NCBI GenBank assembly: GCA_019245575.1
Contig: JAFARE010000030.1
Span: forward strand, 32,805 to 96,804
Length of the DNA stretch: 64,000 nt
DNA from: Candidatus Dormiibacterota bacterium
GTDB taxonomy: Bacteria; Chloroflexota; Dormibacteria; Aeolococcales; Aeolococcaceae
Reading direction: 5' to 3'
Shown here: piece by piece, positions 48,218 through 57,331 of the stretch
Position numbering within the stretch: position 1 is the first letter of the stretch
How the letters are laid out: each line of letters opens with the position of its first letter
The notes under the pieces: model-generated
Told to the model about the DNA's origin: nothing
The model's input: only the letters and a program-made list of their open reading frames with translations
Database searches by the model: none
Made by a program: the position numbers and the translations under genes

Positions 48218-49537
48218 ATGAAGGCGATCAAAAGCAAGCCGAGACGCTGCGCGGCGGCCCTGCCCGCCGTGCTCGCCATGATCCTGATGGCCGCCGGCAC
48301 CCAGCACGCGGCCGCCGGGGCCTTCATACGCGCGGGCATCCTGCCCGGCCTGGGCTCGGGACGCATCTGGGACGTCACCGTCGACCCCGGCAGCCCGGCG
48401 CGGATGCTGGCGGCGACGGACCTGGGCGTGTACACGAGCACGGACAGCGGCGCGACCTGGACGCTCGCGCTGCCCGGGGGGCGCGCCTGGGTGGCCGGCT
48501 TCGACGCGCGCAACGCCGCAAACGCCTTCGCCGGCACCGCTGGGCGGGGCGTCTTCGCCAGCGCCGACTCGGGGACGACGTGGACCGCCGCGTCCTCGGG
48601 GCTGCAGAACCTCGACGTCCGCGCCCTGGCCTTCGGCCTCGACGGGATCGGCGCCGGGACCGACGCCGGGGTGGCGCTCAGCCCGGACGGCCACATCTGG
48701 CACGACGGCGGGCTGGACAGCGTCTCCATCTCGGCTCTGGCGGTGGCGGCCAACGCGCCCCAGCTCACCCTGGTGGCCGGCGCGGACAGCGGCAGCATCG
48801 GCAGTGGCGCCCTTTTCGAGAACACGGGGAGCGGCGGCTCCTGGCAGGCGCTGCAGTCCGGTCTCCCGTCCTCCGCGGTGGTCTCGTCGGTGGCCGCCGG
48901 CCCCATCGACGCGGCGGTGCCCAAGCGCCCGCTGGTGGTCGCCACCAGCAAGGGCCTCTTCCGCAGCGGCGACGGCGGGGTGACCTGGACGTCGAGCACC
49001 GGCATCCCGGAGCAGCTGACCGCGACGACCGTCGCCTTCGACCCGCTCGACCCGAGCGTCGTGTACGCCGGTGCGGACGCGGCGGGCAGCACGGGCGGCG
49101 ACCTGGTGCGATCGACGGACGGAGGCCAGACCTTCGCCGTGGCAGATTCGGGACTGCCCAGCAGCAAGAACGTCGAGACGATCGGCCTCGGCCCGACCAG
49201 CCCGCTCACCGTGGCCGTGGGCATCAACCCGCCCAGCGGCGGCGCCTCCGTCTACACCGAGGCGGACGCGAGCCTGCCGCCGGCGCCGCAGCTCGTCGCC
49301 GAGGCGCCTGGAGCGCCGGTGCCCACCGTGGTCGCCACGGCAACCCCCACGCCGAAACCATCGCTCGCCCCGCACCGCGCGACCCCACCGGCGCCTCCGC
49401 CCAGCGGCCTGCAGCAGTTCGCGTCGGCGGCGTTCCACTGGCCGGTGCCGTTGGTGTACGAGATCATCTTCGTGCTGCTCGCGGCGTACGCGTTCGTGCG
49501 CTGGCGCCAGCGCTACTACGTCGAGGGTCCCCCCTAG
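48218..49537 (+). CDS. Secreted BNR/sialidase-like repeat protein with Pro-rich linker and C-terminal TM
   Basis: Signal peptide (LPAVLAMILMAAGTQHAAAGA), repeats TDSGATWTLALPGG / SADSGTTWTAASSGL / SGDGGVTWTSSTGIP, PTPKPSLAP...PAPPPSG linker, TM VPLVYEIIFVLLAAYAFVRW. Start 48164 is an alternative. Confidence 0.72.
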   Translation: MKAIKSKPRRCAAALPAVLAMILMAAGTQHAAAGAFIRAGILPGLGSGRIWDVTVDPGSPARMLAATDLGVYTSTDSGATWTLALPGGRAWVAGFDARNAANAFAGTAGRGVFASADSGTTWTAASSGLQNLDVRALAFGLDGIGAGTDAGVALSPDGHIWHDGGLDSVSISALAVAANAPQLTLVAGADSGSIGSGALFENTGSGGSWQALQSGLPSSAVVSSVAAGPIDAAVPKRPLVVATSKGLFRSGDGGVTWTSSTGIPEQLTATTVAFDPLDPSVVYAGADAAGSTGGDLVRSTDGGQTFAVADSGLPSSKNVETIGLGPTSPLTVAVGINPPSGGASVYTEADASLPPAPQLVAEAPGAPVPTVVATATPTPKPSLAPHRATPPAPPPSGLQQFASAAFHWPVPLVYEIIFVLLAAYAFVRWRQRYYVEGPP

Positions 49538-49561
49538 CGCCGCTGGCTTAGGCTTCGGCCC

Positions 49562-50305
49562 GTGCTCGGGCTCAGCTCTGCACCCTCGGTTCCGCTCGCC
49601 TTTCTCGCGGGGCTCGTGTCGGTCCTGTCGCCGTGCGTGTTCCCGCTGATGCCTGCATACGCGGCATATCTGAGCGGCCGCGCGAGCCGGCGAGCCTACG
49701 CGGTCGCGGACGGACTGACGCTCGACCAGCGGGCGCAGCACGTGCCGGTTGTGGTCAACGGTGTCGCATTCGTCACCGGCTTCAGCCTCGTGTTCATCGC
49801 CGTGTACTACGTGTTGCAGGTGCTCGACGTGACCGTGTTCATACGCAACCTGACGCTGGTCGACGCCATCGCAGGGGCGATCATCGTGGTGCTCGCGCTG
49901 CAGACGCTGGGCCTGCTGCGCTTGGGGTTCCTGATGCGCGAGCGGCGCATCCAGATGACCCCGGCGTACGGCGCGCCGGGCGCCTTTCTGCTGGGCATCA
50001 CGTTCGCCGCCGGTTGGACACCGTGCCTCGGGCCGCAGCTGGCGGCGATCCTGACCGTCGCCCAGAACCGTGACTTCGGCGGGCTCCCGTTCATGGTGGT
50101 GTACTGCGTCGGGCTTGCGCTGCCGTTCCTTGCGCTCGCCGTGCTCGCCGACCGCCTGCAGGGGTTGATGCGCGCGGTCAACCGCCGCCTCGGAGTGATC
50201 AACCTCGTGTGCGGCGCGATCCTGCTCGGATTCGGGTTGCTGCTCGCGACAGGACGCATCACGCTGCTGAGCACGTACTCGTTTCAGTCGCCGTTCAATC
50301 TGTAG
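49562..50305 (+). CDS. ccdA: Cytochrome c biogenesis protein CcdA family
   Basis: LAFLAGLVSVLSPCVFPLMPAYAAYLSG and GITFAAGWTPCLGPQLAAIL: paired Cys-Pro motifs of CcdA. Confidence 0.92.
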   Translation: MLGLSSAPSVPLAFLAGLVSVLSPCVFPLMPAYAAYLSGRASRRAYAVADGLTLDQRAQHVPVVVNGVAFVTGFSLVFIAVYYVLQVLDVTVFIRNLTLVDAIAGAIIVVLALQTLGLLRLGFLMRERRIQMTPAYGAPGAFLLGITFAAGWTPCLGPQLAAILTVAQNRDFGGLPFMVVYCVGLALPFLALAVLADRLQGLMRAVNRRLGVINLVCGAILLGFGLLLATGRITLLSTYSFQSPFNL

Positions 50306-51767
50306 GCATGGCCAGCGGCAGCCACACGCTCACCGTCGTGCCTGCACCCTCCGCGCTGTAGATCGCCGCATCCCCTCGGTTGGCGCGCGCCAGTCCCTGC
50401 ACAATGCTCAACCCCAGGCCGCTGCCGCCCTCCTCGCGGCTGCGCGTCTTCTCGCCGCGGTAGAAGCGCTCGAACACGTGGGGCAGGTCCTGCGCGGGGA
50501 TGCCGGGTCCGTCGTCGTGCACGTCGAGCCGCGCTCTGTCGCCGTCGACCGACGTGCTCCAGCGCTGCAGCGCGCCGGGCGCGTACTTGCACGCGTTGCC
50601 CAGGATGTTGCGAGCGATCGTCTCTATGGCGGCCGCATCCGCGCGCACCACGACCGGATCCGGCGCGAAGCGCCGCTCGACCACTGCGGCGCCATCCGGG
50701 ACGCCCGTGTCCAGCACCGCGCCGACCGCGCTGTTGAGGTCGACGTCAGCGACCGTGGCGGGACGCTGCGCGTCGATGCGCGCCAGCGTGAGCAGGTCGA
50801 GCACGAGCCCGCGCATGCGCTCTGCCTCGCCGGCCATGGCGTCGAGGGACGCGTCGAGCGCCGCGGCATCGTGCGCGGCGCCGCGGCGCAGCACGTCGAT
50901 GTATCCCTTCAGCGCCGTGACCGGGGTGCGCAGCTCGTGCGACGCGTCCGCGATGAAGCGGCGCACCTGCGCCTCGGACTCGCGCTGCGCGGCGAAGGCT
51001 GCCTCGATGCGGTCGGCCATGTCGTCGAAGCTCGCCGCCAGCACACCCACCTCGTCGTGGCGCGGGGCCAGCCGGCTGCGCGCGCGCAGGTCGCCGGCCG
51101 CGAGCTGCCGCGCGGTGGCCGTCAGGCGGTGCAGCGGCCGGAGCGCGCGTCCCGTCAGCACCAGACCCAGCAGCAGCGCGGCGATGAGCGCCACACCGCC
51201 ACCGGCGCCCGCCAGCACGAGCTCATCGCGCAGCACGTTGCCGATGGGGGCCATCGACGTCGACATCTGCACCACGCCGCACGCGCTGCCGGCGACGTCG
51301 ATGGGGAACCCCACCACCAGCTGGGACCCGCCCGGGGAGGACAGCACCTCCGCGGCGGAGCGCCGGTTCGTGCTCTGCACCGCCTGCAGCACGGCGCTCT
51401 CCAGCTGCGGCGGGGCCGCGCCGCCGGGAACGCTCGCAGCCACAGCGAGCGCCGGGTCGTACACGACCACCTCCACCGACTGCCCGGTGGAGGCGGCCAC
51501 CACCTGCGCCACGGTGCGACCCACCAGCGCGGGCGCCTGCGCGCACAGGCGGCGGCCGCGCGGCACCGTCCCGCCCGCGGCCAGGCGGTTGATGATGACG
51601 CGCGCGGTGTTGTAATCGTCCTGCATCGTCGCCACGCGGTTGGCGATGAGGCTGGCGCGCAGCGTGAAATACTCGTACGTGCCCAGCGCCGCGAGCAGCA
51701 CCGCGACGAGCGCGACGAAGGTCAGTGACAGGCGCCAGCGCAGCGACGCGAGCGCGCGATGCAGCAC
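50295..51767 (-). CDS. Two-component sensor histidine kinase (HAMP, HisKA, HATPase)
   Basis: Two TM segments; FIADASHELRTPVTALKGYIDVL (H-box), NILGNACKYAP, DDGPGIP, GSGLGLSIVQGL. Confidence 0.94.
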   Translation of the reverse strand: MLHRALASLRWRLSLTFVALVAVLLAALGTYEYFTLRASLIANRVATMQDDYNTARVIINRLAAGGTVPRGRRLCAQAPALVGRTVAQVVAASTGQSVEVVVYDPALAVAASVPGGAAPPQLESAVLQAVQSTNRRSAAEVLSSPGGSQLVVGFPIDVAGSACGVVQMSTSMAPIGNVLRDELVLAGAGGGVALIAALLLGLVLTGRALRPLHRLTATARQLAAGDLRARSRLAPRHDEVGVLAASFDDMADRIEAAFAAQRESEAQVRRFIADASHELRTPVTALKGYIDVLRRGAAHDAAALDASLDAMAGEAERMRGLVLDLLTLARIDAQRPATVADVDLNSAVGAVLDTGVPDGAAVVERRFAPDPVVVRADAAAIETIARNILGNACKYAPGALQRWSTSVDGDRARLDVHDDGPGIPAQDLPHVFERFYRGEKTRSREEGGSGLGLSIVQGLARANRGDAAIYSAEGAGTTVSVWLPLAMPTD

Positions 51768-51773
51768 GGCGGT

Positions 51774-52475
51774 CTACGCGGTGGCGGCGTCCACGCGCGG
51801 CGCGCTGCGCAGCTTGTAGCCCACCCCGCGCACCGTCTGGATGCGTTCGTGCGCGGTGTCGCCCAGCTTCTGGCGCAGGTAGCGGATGTACACCTCGACA
51901 TTGTTCTCGTCGCCGAAGAAGTTGTACCCCCAGACCTCGTCGAGGATGCGTTGCCGCGGCAGGACCTGGTCCGCATTGATCGCCAGGTACACGAGCAGGT
52001 CGAACTCTCGCACCGAAAGCTCGAGCGCGCGCTCACCGACCCGCACCTCACGCGTGCCGGTGTCGATCCGCAGATCCCCGGCGGTGATGACGCGGCTCCG
52101 CTCGGGGCTGCGCCGGCGCAGCACCGCGCGGATGCGCGCCAGCAGCTCGCCGAACTCGAAGGGCTTCACCAGATAGTCGTCGGCCCCCAGCTCCAGACCC
52201 TGGATCCGGTCGGTCGTCTCGTCGCGAGCGCTCAGGATGATGATGCCCCGCGAACGATCCCCGGACAGCGCGCGGCACATCTCCCAGCCGTCCATGCGCG
52301 GCATCATCAGATCCAGCACCATGATGTGCGGCTTGAACTCGTCGACGGCGCGCAGGCCGGCGCGCCCGTCCGGCGCGGTGCGGACGTCGAATCCCTCGTG
52401 GCGCAGGCCGAGCGCGATGAAGTCCGTGATGCTCGGCTCGTCATCGACCACGAGCACCCGGGTGGTATCGCCCAT
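51774..52475 (-). CDS. OmpR/PhoB family response regulator
   Basis: VLVVDDEPSITDFI, VLDLMMPRMDG, GADDYLVKPFEFGELLARI, C-terminal winged helix VEVYIRYLRQKLGD...TVRGVGYKL. Confidence 0.95.
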   Translation of the reverse strand: MGDTTRVLVVDDEPSITDFIALGLRHEGFDVRTAPDGRAGLRAVDEFKPHIMVLDLMMPRMDGWEMCRALSGDRSRGIIILSARDETTDRIQGLELGADDYLVKPFEFGELLARIRAVLRRRSPERSRVITAGDLRIDTGTREVRVGERALELSVREFDLLVYLAINADQVLPRQRILDEVWGYNFFGDENNVEVYIRYLRQKLGDTAHERIQTVRGVGYKLRSAPRVDAATA

Positions 52476-52599
52476 CGCGCTTCGAGTATAGGTGCGGCCG
52501 AACTCGCATCCGCAGCGGTTTCCACAACTTCACGCTGTTCTCAGCGTGCTCTCAGACGCGCTCGGCCGCCGATGGTGACCCGGCTAGACTGCCTGCGAC

Positions 52600-53520
52600 G
52601 TGATGCGCATGCTGACGCGCGCGCGGCGGCCGGGACCGCTCGTGGCGATCGCGCTCCTCTACCTCGCGGCCGCCACCGGAATCATGCTCTGGCGCGACAT
52701 CTCGATCTCGCCCGACTACATCCTGCTGCTCTGCGTGCCCATCGCGCTGCTGAGCGGGAGGTTCCTCGGCTTCCTGCGCGACTGGATCCCATTTGTCGCC
52801 ATATTCCTCGGCTACGAGGCGATGCGAGGCATCGCGCCCAAGGTGGGCATCGCGCCGCACGTCGATGACATCGCCCACATCGAGACAGTCCTCTTCGGCG
52901 GCCATGTGCCCAGCGCGGTGCTCCAGGCGGCGACGCCGGGGACACCGGGGCGGCTGCTCGCCTATCTCTGCACGGTGGTGTACTTCTGCCACTTCGTCTT
53001 TCCCTTCGGCCTGGGTCTCGTGCTGTGGCTCTCCAACCGCACGCAGTTCGTGCGCTACACCATGTGCCTGATGGCCATGTCGTTCCTCGCGTTCTTCGTG
53101 TTCCTCCTGCTGCCCACCGCGCCGCCCTGGTACGCGGACAACGCCGGCGTGGTCAGCGGCGTCACCAAGCTGATCAACACAACGCTGCCCAGCTACATCA
53201 GCCCCTACTACCACACCCTGAATCCGAACCCGGTGGCCGCGTTTCCGTCACTGCACGCGGCGTATCCACTGCTGGGATACCTCGCGCTGCGCCCCATCTA
53301 CCCACGCGCAGCGTGGGTCGCGCTGGCGTGGGTCATGCTGGTCGCGTTCAGCGTCGTGTACCTGGGGGAGCACTGGGCGGTCGACGTCTTCGGCGGCTGG
53401 ATCTTCGCCGTGGGTTGCTGGGCCGCGTTCATGCGCTTTTTGGTGCCGCACGTCAGGATCCTGCAGATGACGCAGCGCGAAGCCATCGCGACTCGCAGCG
53501 GAGAGCCGGCCGTTGTCTGA
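52600..53520 (+). CDS. PAP2 superfamily phosphatase / inositolphosphotransferase-like membrane protein
   Basis: AFPSLHAAYPLLGYLAL (SLHAA...), VVYLGEHWAVDVFGGWIFA; multiple TM. Confidence 0.88.
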   Translation: MMRMLTRARRPGPLVAIALLYLAAATGIMLWRDISISPDYILLLCVPIALLSGRFLGFLRDWIPFVAIFLGYEAMRGIAPKVGIAPHVDDIAHIETVLFGGHVPSAVLQAATPGTPGRLLAYLCTVVYFCHFVFPFGLGLVLWLSNRTQFVRYTMCLMAMSFLAFFVFLLLPTAPPWYADNAGVVSGVTKLINTTLPSYISPYYHTLNPNPVAAFPSLHAAYPLLGYLALRPIYPRAAWVALAWVMLVAFSVVYLGEHWAVDVFGGWIFAVGCWAAFMRFLVPHVRILQMTQREAIATRSGEPAVV

Positions 53521-54331
53521 GCGCGTACGGCCGCGGCTCGGCGACGGCCTCGGTGTCGCTGAGGTGCACGCGCACACGCTGGCCAGCGATGGCATGGTGA
53601 GCGCGGTGGCGCTCGTGCGCGCTGCCGCCAAGTCCGGAATGCGCGTGCTCTGCATCACCGACCACGACACAATCCCCGAGCTCGAGCCTGCGATGGAGGT
53701 GGGCGCAGCGCTCGGCGTCGACGTGGTTCCGGGCGAGGAGGTGACGGCGTCGTTCCCGCCGGGGATCCACATCGTCGGCCTGTTCCTGGAGCAGCAGGTG
53801 CGGATGCACATGTCGGTGGAGGACACGGTGGCCGCGATCCACGACCACGGCGGGCTGGCGGTGATCGCGCACCCGTTCATGCCGACGTGGTTCGCGTCGA
53901 TGAGCCCGCGGCGCGCCCGCCGCCTGCTGGAGACGCACACCGTGGACGGCATCGAGCTGCGTCACACGGCGCCGGTGCTGCCGGGCACCTGGCGCCGCCT
54001 GGACGCGTTCTACGCGGAGCACCGCGACCGCGTCGGGGCCGCGCTCGGGTCGGGCGACTCCCACTTCGGGGAGCACGACCTGGGCCGTGTGGTCACCGTG
54101 TTTCCAGGCCGGAGCGCCGCCGACCTCCGCGCCGCGATCCTTGCGCGCACCACGTCGCCGCTGGCCGGCTGGACGGCGCCCGCGGCGCCGGCACTCAACC
54201 TGCGCCTGGCCCAGCAGTACAAGTCGATGGTGTGGCTAAGCAGCGAGCGCCGCGCCGGCCGGGTCGGCGGTGGCGCCGGTAGAATCGAGGAGAGCCCGCT
54301 TAGCTCAGTTGGTAGAGCAGGGGACTCTTAA
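53513..54331 (+). CDS. PHP domain-containing phosphoesterase; 3' end overlaps tRNA-Lys
   Basis: EVHAHTLASDGMVS, ITDHDTIPEL, GEEVTA, GLAVIAHPFMP, GSGDSHFGEHDLG; TTG start, TAA stop 54329-54331 within tRNA-Lys. Confidence 0.85.
   Translation: MSERVRPRLGDGLGVAEVHAHTLASDGMVSAVALVRAAAKSGMRVLCITDHDTIPELEPAMEVGAALGVDVVPGEEVTASFPPGIHIVGLFLEQQVRMHMSVEDTVAAIHDHGGLAVIAHPFMPTWFASMSPRRARRLLETHTVDGIELRHTAPVLPGTWRRLDAFYAEHRDRVGAALGSGDSHFGEHDLGRVVTVFPGRSAADLRAAILARTTSPLAGWTAPAAPALNLRLAQQYKSMVWLSSERRAGRVGGGAGRIEESPLSSVGRAGDS
54280..54285 (+). promoter_or_regulatory. -10 element of tRNA-Lys (TAGAAT)
   Basis: TAGAAT 54280-54285, 8 nt upstream of the tRNA 5' end, inside the PHP coding region. Confidence 0.5.
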
Positions 54332-54369
54332 TCCCTTGGTCACAGGTTCGAGTCCTGTAGCGGGTACCA
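54294..54369 (+). tRNA. tRNA-Lys (anticodon CTT)
   Basis: Acceptor GCCCGCT/AGCGGGT, D-arm AGCTCAGTTGGTAGAGC, anticodon loop CTCTTAA (CTT 54327-54329), T-arm CAGGTTCGAGTCCTG, encoded CCA 54367-54369. Confidence 0.95.
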
Positions 54370-54422
54370 TCTCCCTAAGTTCTCGACACTGTTGTCTGGA
54401 ACTAGAGCGACGACCGTCCCGG

Positions 54423-55379
54423 TCACCTCAGTACATTCAGGAACTCGACCAGGCCCGCGAAGTACGTTTCCTGGTCGTCATACATCGCCAGATGGCTGCC
54501 GTTGGGACAGTGGAGATAGCGGCCTCGCGGCAGCAGCCCGGCCATCATCTCCATGTGCGCGGGGTCCATCGTGTCATGGCGCGCGCCGATGACGAGAGTC
54601 GGCACCTCGATGCGGTGCAGATCCGCGACGCGGTCCCATTTCGCGAGCGTCGCCTCCGGGCTCATGCCCATCTCGCTCGGTCCCTGCATGCGCACGTAGA
54701 TGTCGCGGTTGATGCCGGCGAAGCCGCGCTGCACCGGGTCCGGCCACTCCGCCGCCGGCATGCGCAGCGTGTGCTCCGCGTAGTACGAGCTCATGAGCAG
54801 CTCCATGTAGCGCGGGTTCTCGGTGTCGCCTGCGGCCTCCATCGCCTGCACCTCGGCCAGCACCGCCCGGTCCATCGCGGGCATCAGCACGCGCTCCGCG
54901 TACTCGGTGTACGCCGGCGCGCTGGCCATCATGTTGGAGATCACGAGCCCCTTGAGGTGCTCCTGATGTGACAGCGCGTACTCCATCGCGAGAATGCCGC
55001 CCCACGACTGGCCGTAGAGCACGAAGTTGTCGCGCGTCAGTCCGAGGGCCCGGCGCACCTGCTCAACCTCGTCGACGAAGCGCGCCAGATCCCACAGCGA
55101 TGGCTCATCCGGTCTGTCGCTGAATCCCGACCCCAGCTGGTCGTAGTAGTAGTACTCGACGCCCGCCGCCGGCAGGTAGCTGTCGAACGCCTCGAGGTAC
55201 TCGTGGGTCGCGCCAGGGCCTCCGTGGAGCGACAACATCTTCAGGTGCGGGTTGTTGCCGATCCGCTTTGTCCAGACGGTGAACCGCCCCGCGGGCGTGT
55301 CAACGGGGATGCGCCGTGTGCCGCCGCTGAGGCGGTCGTCGCGGCTGGAGTAGTCGAGGTACTGGTCTGTGCTGCTCAT
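54423..55379 (-). CDS. Proline iminopeptidase-family alpha/beta hydrolase
   Basis: LSLHGGPGATHEYLEAF, YYYDQLGSGFSDRPD, LYGQSWGGILAMEYA (GQSWGG), HCPNGSHLAMYDD. Confidence 0.9.
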   Translation of the reverse strand: MSSTDQYLDYSSRDDRLSGGTRRIPVDTPAGRFTVWTKRIGNNPHLKMLSLHGGPGATHEYLEAFDSYLPAAGVEYYYYDQLGSGFSDRPDEPSLWDLARFVDEVEQVRRALGLTRDNFVLYGQSWGGILAMEYALSHQEHLKGLVISNMMASAPAYTEYAERVLMPAMDRAVLAEVQAMEAAGDTENPRYMELLMSSYYAEHTLRMPAAEWPDPVQRGFAGINRDIYVRMQGPSEMGMSPEATLAKWDRVADLHRIEVPTLVIGARHDTMDPAHMEMMAGLLPRGRYLHCPNGSHLAMYDDQETYFAGLVEFLNVLR

Positions 55380-55479
55380 GGACGCACGGTACGCCGTGGG
55401 GCGGGCAGCGGCTCGGCGCGAGGTTGTGGCCGGTTTGAGACAGCCGCGAGCCCGAATGGCGCATACCCTCGGAACCTCG

Positions 55480-57324
55480 ATGCGGAAGGCGACCAGGGGG
55501 CAGGACGACGCTCGCGGCCTGAGCGAGCGCTTCAGCCGCACGTTCCTCACCCTCGCCGCCATCGTGCTGAGCAGCCTCGGGGCGGCCATCGTCACGCTGG
55601 TCCTGGTGCTGGCGTCCTTCGGCCCGCATCTGGACCGGCTCATCGACGGGCGGGGCGGGATCACCGTGGCGCACGCCGGCATGCTCGACCAGGAGACCGG
55701 GCTGCGCGCCTACCTGGAGACGCGCAACGGCATCTTCCTCGAGCCGTACGTGTCCGGCCAGTCGGAGTTGATCCAGGGCAACCAGACAGTCGCCACCGAC
55801 CTGGCGGACGACGCGACCCTCGCGCCGCTGGTGCTGAACATGCGGCTGGCGCAGCAGCAATGGATCAGCGGCTGGGCGACGAGCGCTGCCGCGATCGGCC
55901 AGGGCGATGTCATGAGCAGCCAGCAGCTGACGTCCACCCTCGAGCACGGCAAGGTGCTCTTCGACGCATACCGCGTCACGGAGGACCGGCTCAGCGCCGC
56001 CACCACCGCGGAGATCATCGACGCGGAGGACAGCCAGCGCACCGTCGTGACCATCGGACTCGCCCTTGCGCTGGTTGTTTTGGCCGTCGGTGTCATCATC
56101 GCGCTGCGTCAGGCGCGCGGCCTTCGCCGCGCAGTCATCGGCCCCGTGAACGACCTCCTCGAGACGATGACCCGCGTGCGCAGTGGTGACGTCGACGCGC
56201 GGCCGCGTGGAGGGGGCCCGCGCGAGCTGCGCACGGTCGGCGAGCACCTGTCACGCATGATCGACGAGCTGCTGCGCGCTCGAGCCGTCAGCGGCGAGCT
56301 CGCCGAGCGCGCGGGAGAGCAGGCGGCGCGGCTGCGGGTCATCCTCAGCCTGGCCCGCGACATCGCCGGGAGCCTCAGCCTGCGCTACGTGGTTCGCGCG
56401 GTCGGAACCTCATCGGTCGCGGTCAGCGGCTTCCCGCGCGCGACCGTCTGGCTGCTCGACCCGGCAGGACGGACTCTGATGCCGCTGCACGAGAGCACCG
56501 CGACCGGATCCGACCTCAGCGCCGGCGCCGCGGTGGAGCTGGGCGAGGGCGCGGTGGGCCGCGCTGCCGCGAAGGGCTCGGCCGTGGCCGGCGACCACGG
56601 CGACGACCTGACCTTCGACTCGGAGGGGGGCGAGGCGGTGACGACGCTGGCCGTGCCCATGGTCGTCGGCGCCCGGGTGGTGGGCGTGATCGAGCTCACC
56701 GCGGCCAAGCCCGTGCGGCTGACCAGGGACGTGCTGGACGTCATCGAAAGCCTCGCCGGCCAGGCCGCGAGCGCCATCGAGGCCGCCCGGCTGCATCAGC
56801 AGACCGAGGAGCTCAGCCTCACCGACGCGCTCACACATCTCCCCAACCGCCGCCGGCTCGACGACGATCTCGCCGCGGAGGGCGCGCGCAGCCGCCGCTA
56901 CCAGCGGCCGCTGTCGTTCCTCATGCTCGACGTCGACCATTTCAAGCGGTTCAACGACACGCATGGGCACCAGGCCGGCGACACCGTGCTGCAGGAGCTC
57001 GCGACAGCGTTGAGCGACTCGCTCCGCGAAACGGACACCGCATACCGCTACGGCGGCGAGGAGTTCGCCATCCTGCTGCGCGAGACCGACCGCGCCGCTG
57101 CAGAGCAGGTGGCGGAGCGCATCCGCAACCGCATCCAGAAACGCTTCGCCGCGCGCGTCGGCATCGGCTCCATCACCGCGTCACTGGGCGTGGCATCGAT
57201 GCCCGACGACGCGACCACCGACACGCAGCTCGTCGCCGCCGCCGACCGCGCGCTGTACGTCGCCAAACGCGCGGGACGCAACCGCGTGTCGGTGCTCGAA
57301 ACAGCGGTCGCCACCGGCAGCTGA
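55480..57324 (+). CDS. Diguanylate cyclase with N-terminal CHASE3-like sensor, HAMP, GAF-like and GGDEF domains
   Basis: TM-flanked periplasmic helical region (MLDQETGLRAYLETRN); GAF-like middle; TDALTHLPNRRRLDDDL ... FLMLDVDHFKRFNDTHGHQAGDTVL ... RETDTAYRYGGEEFAILL. Start supported by TACCCT 10 nt upstream; 55456 is an alternative. Confidence 0.9.
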   Translation: MRKATRGQDDARGLSERFSRTFLTLAAIVLSSLGAAIVTLVLVLASFGPHLDRLIDGRGGITVAHAGMLDQETGLRAYLETRNGIFLEPYVSGQSELIQGNQTVATDLADDATLAPLVLNMRLAQQQWISGWATSAAAIGQGDVMSSQQLTSTLEHGKVLFDAYRVTEDRLSAATTAEIIDAEDSQRTVVTIGLALALVVLAVGVIIALRQARGLRRAVIGPVNDLLETMTRVRSGDVDARPRGGGPRELRTVGEHLSRMIDELLRARAVSGELAERAGEQAARLRVILSLARDIAGSLSLRYVVRAVGTSSVAVSGFPRATVWLLDPAGRTLMPLHESTATGSDLSAGAAVELGEGAVGRAAAKGSAVAGDHGDDLTFDSEGGEAVTTLAVPMVVGARVVGVIELTAAKPVRLTRDVLDVIESLAGQAASAIEAARLHQQTEELSLTDALTHLPNRRRLDDDLAAEGARSRRYQRPLSFLMLDVDHFKRFNDTHGHQAGDTVLQELATALSDSLRETDTAYRYGGEEFAILLRETDRAAAEQVAERIRNRIQKRFAARVGIGSITASLGVASMPDDATTDTQLVAAADRALYVAKRAGRNRVSVLETAVATGS

Positions 57325-57331
57325 GCTCTCG

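Noticed and set aside
54270-54971. ORF beginning MAPVESRRARLAQLVEQGTLNPLVTGSSPVAGT...
   Set aside because: The LAQLVEQGTLNPLVTGSSPVAGT peptide is the translation of the tRNA-Lys gene, a classic spurious ORF; the rest is antisense to the proline iminopeptidase-like gene.
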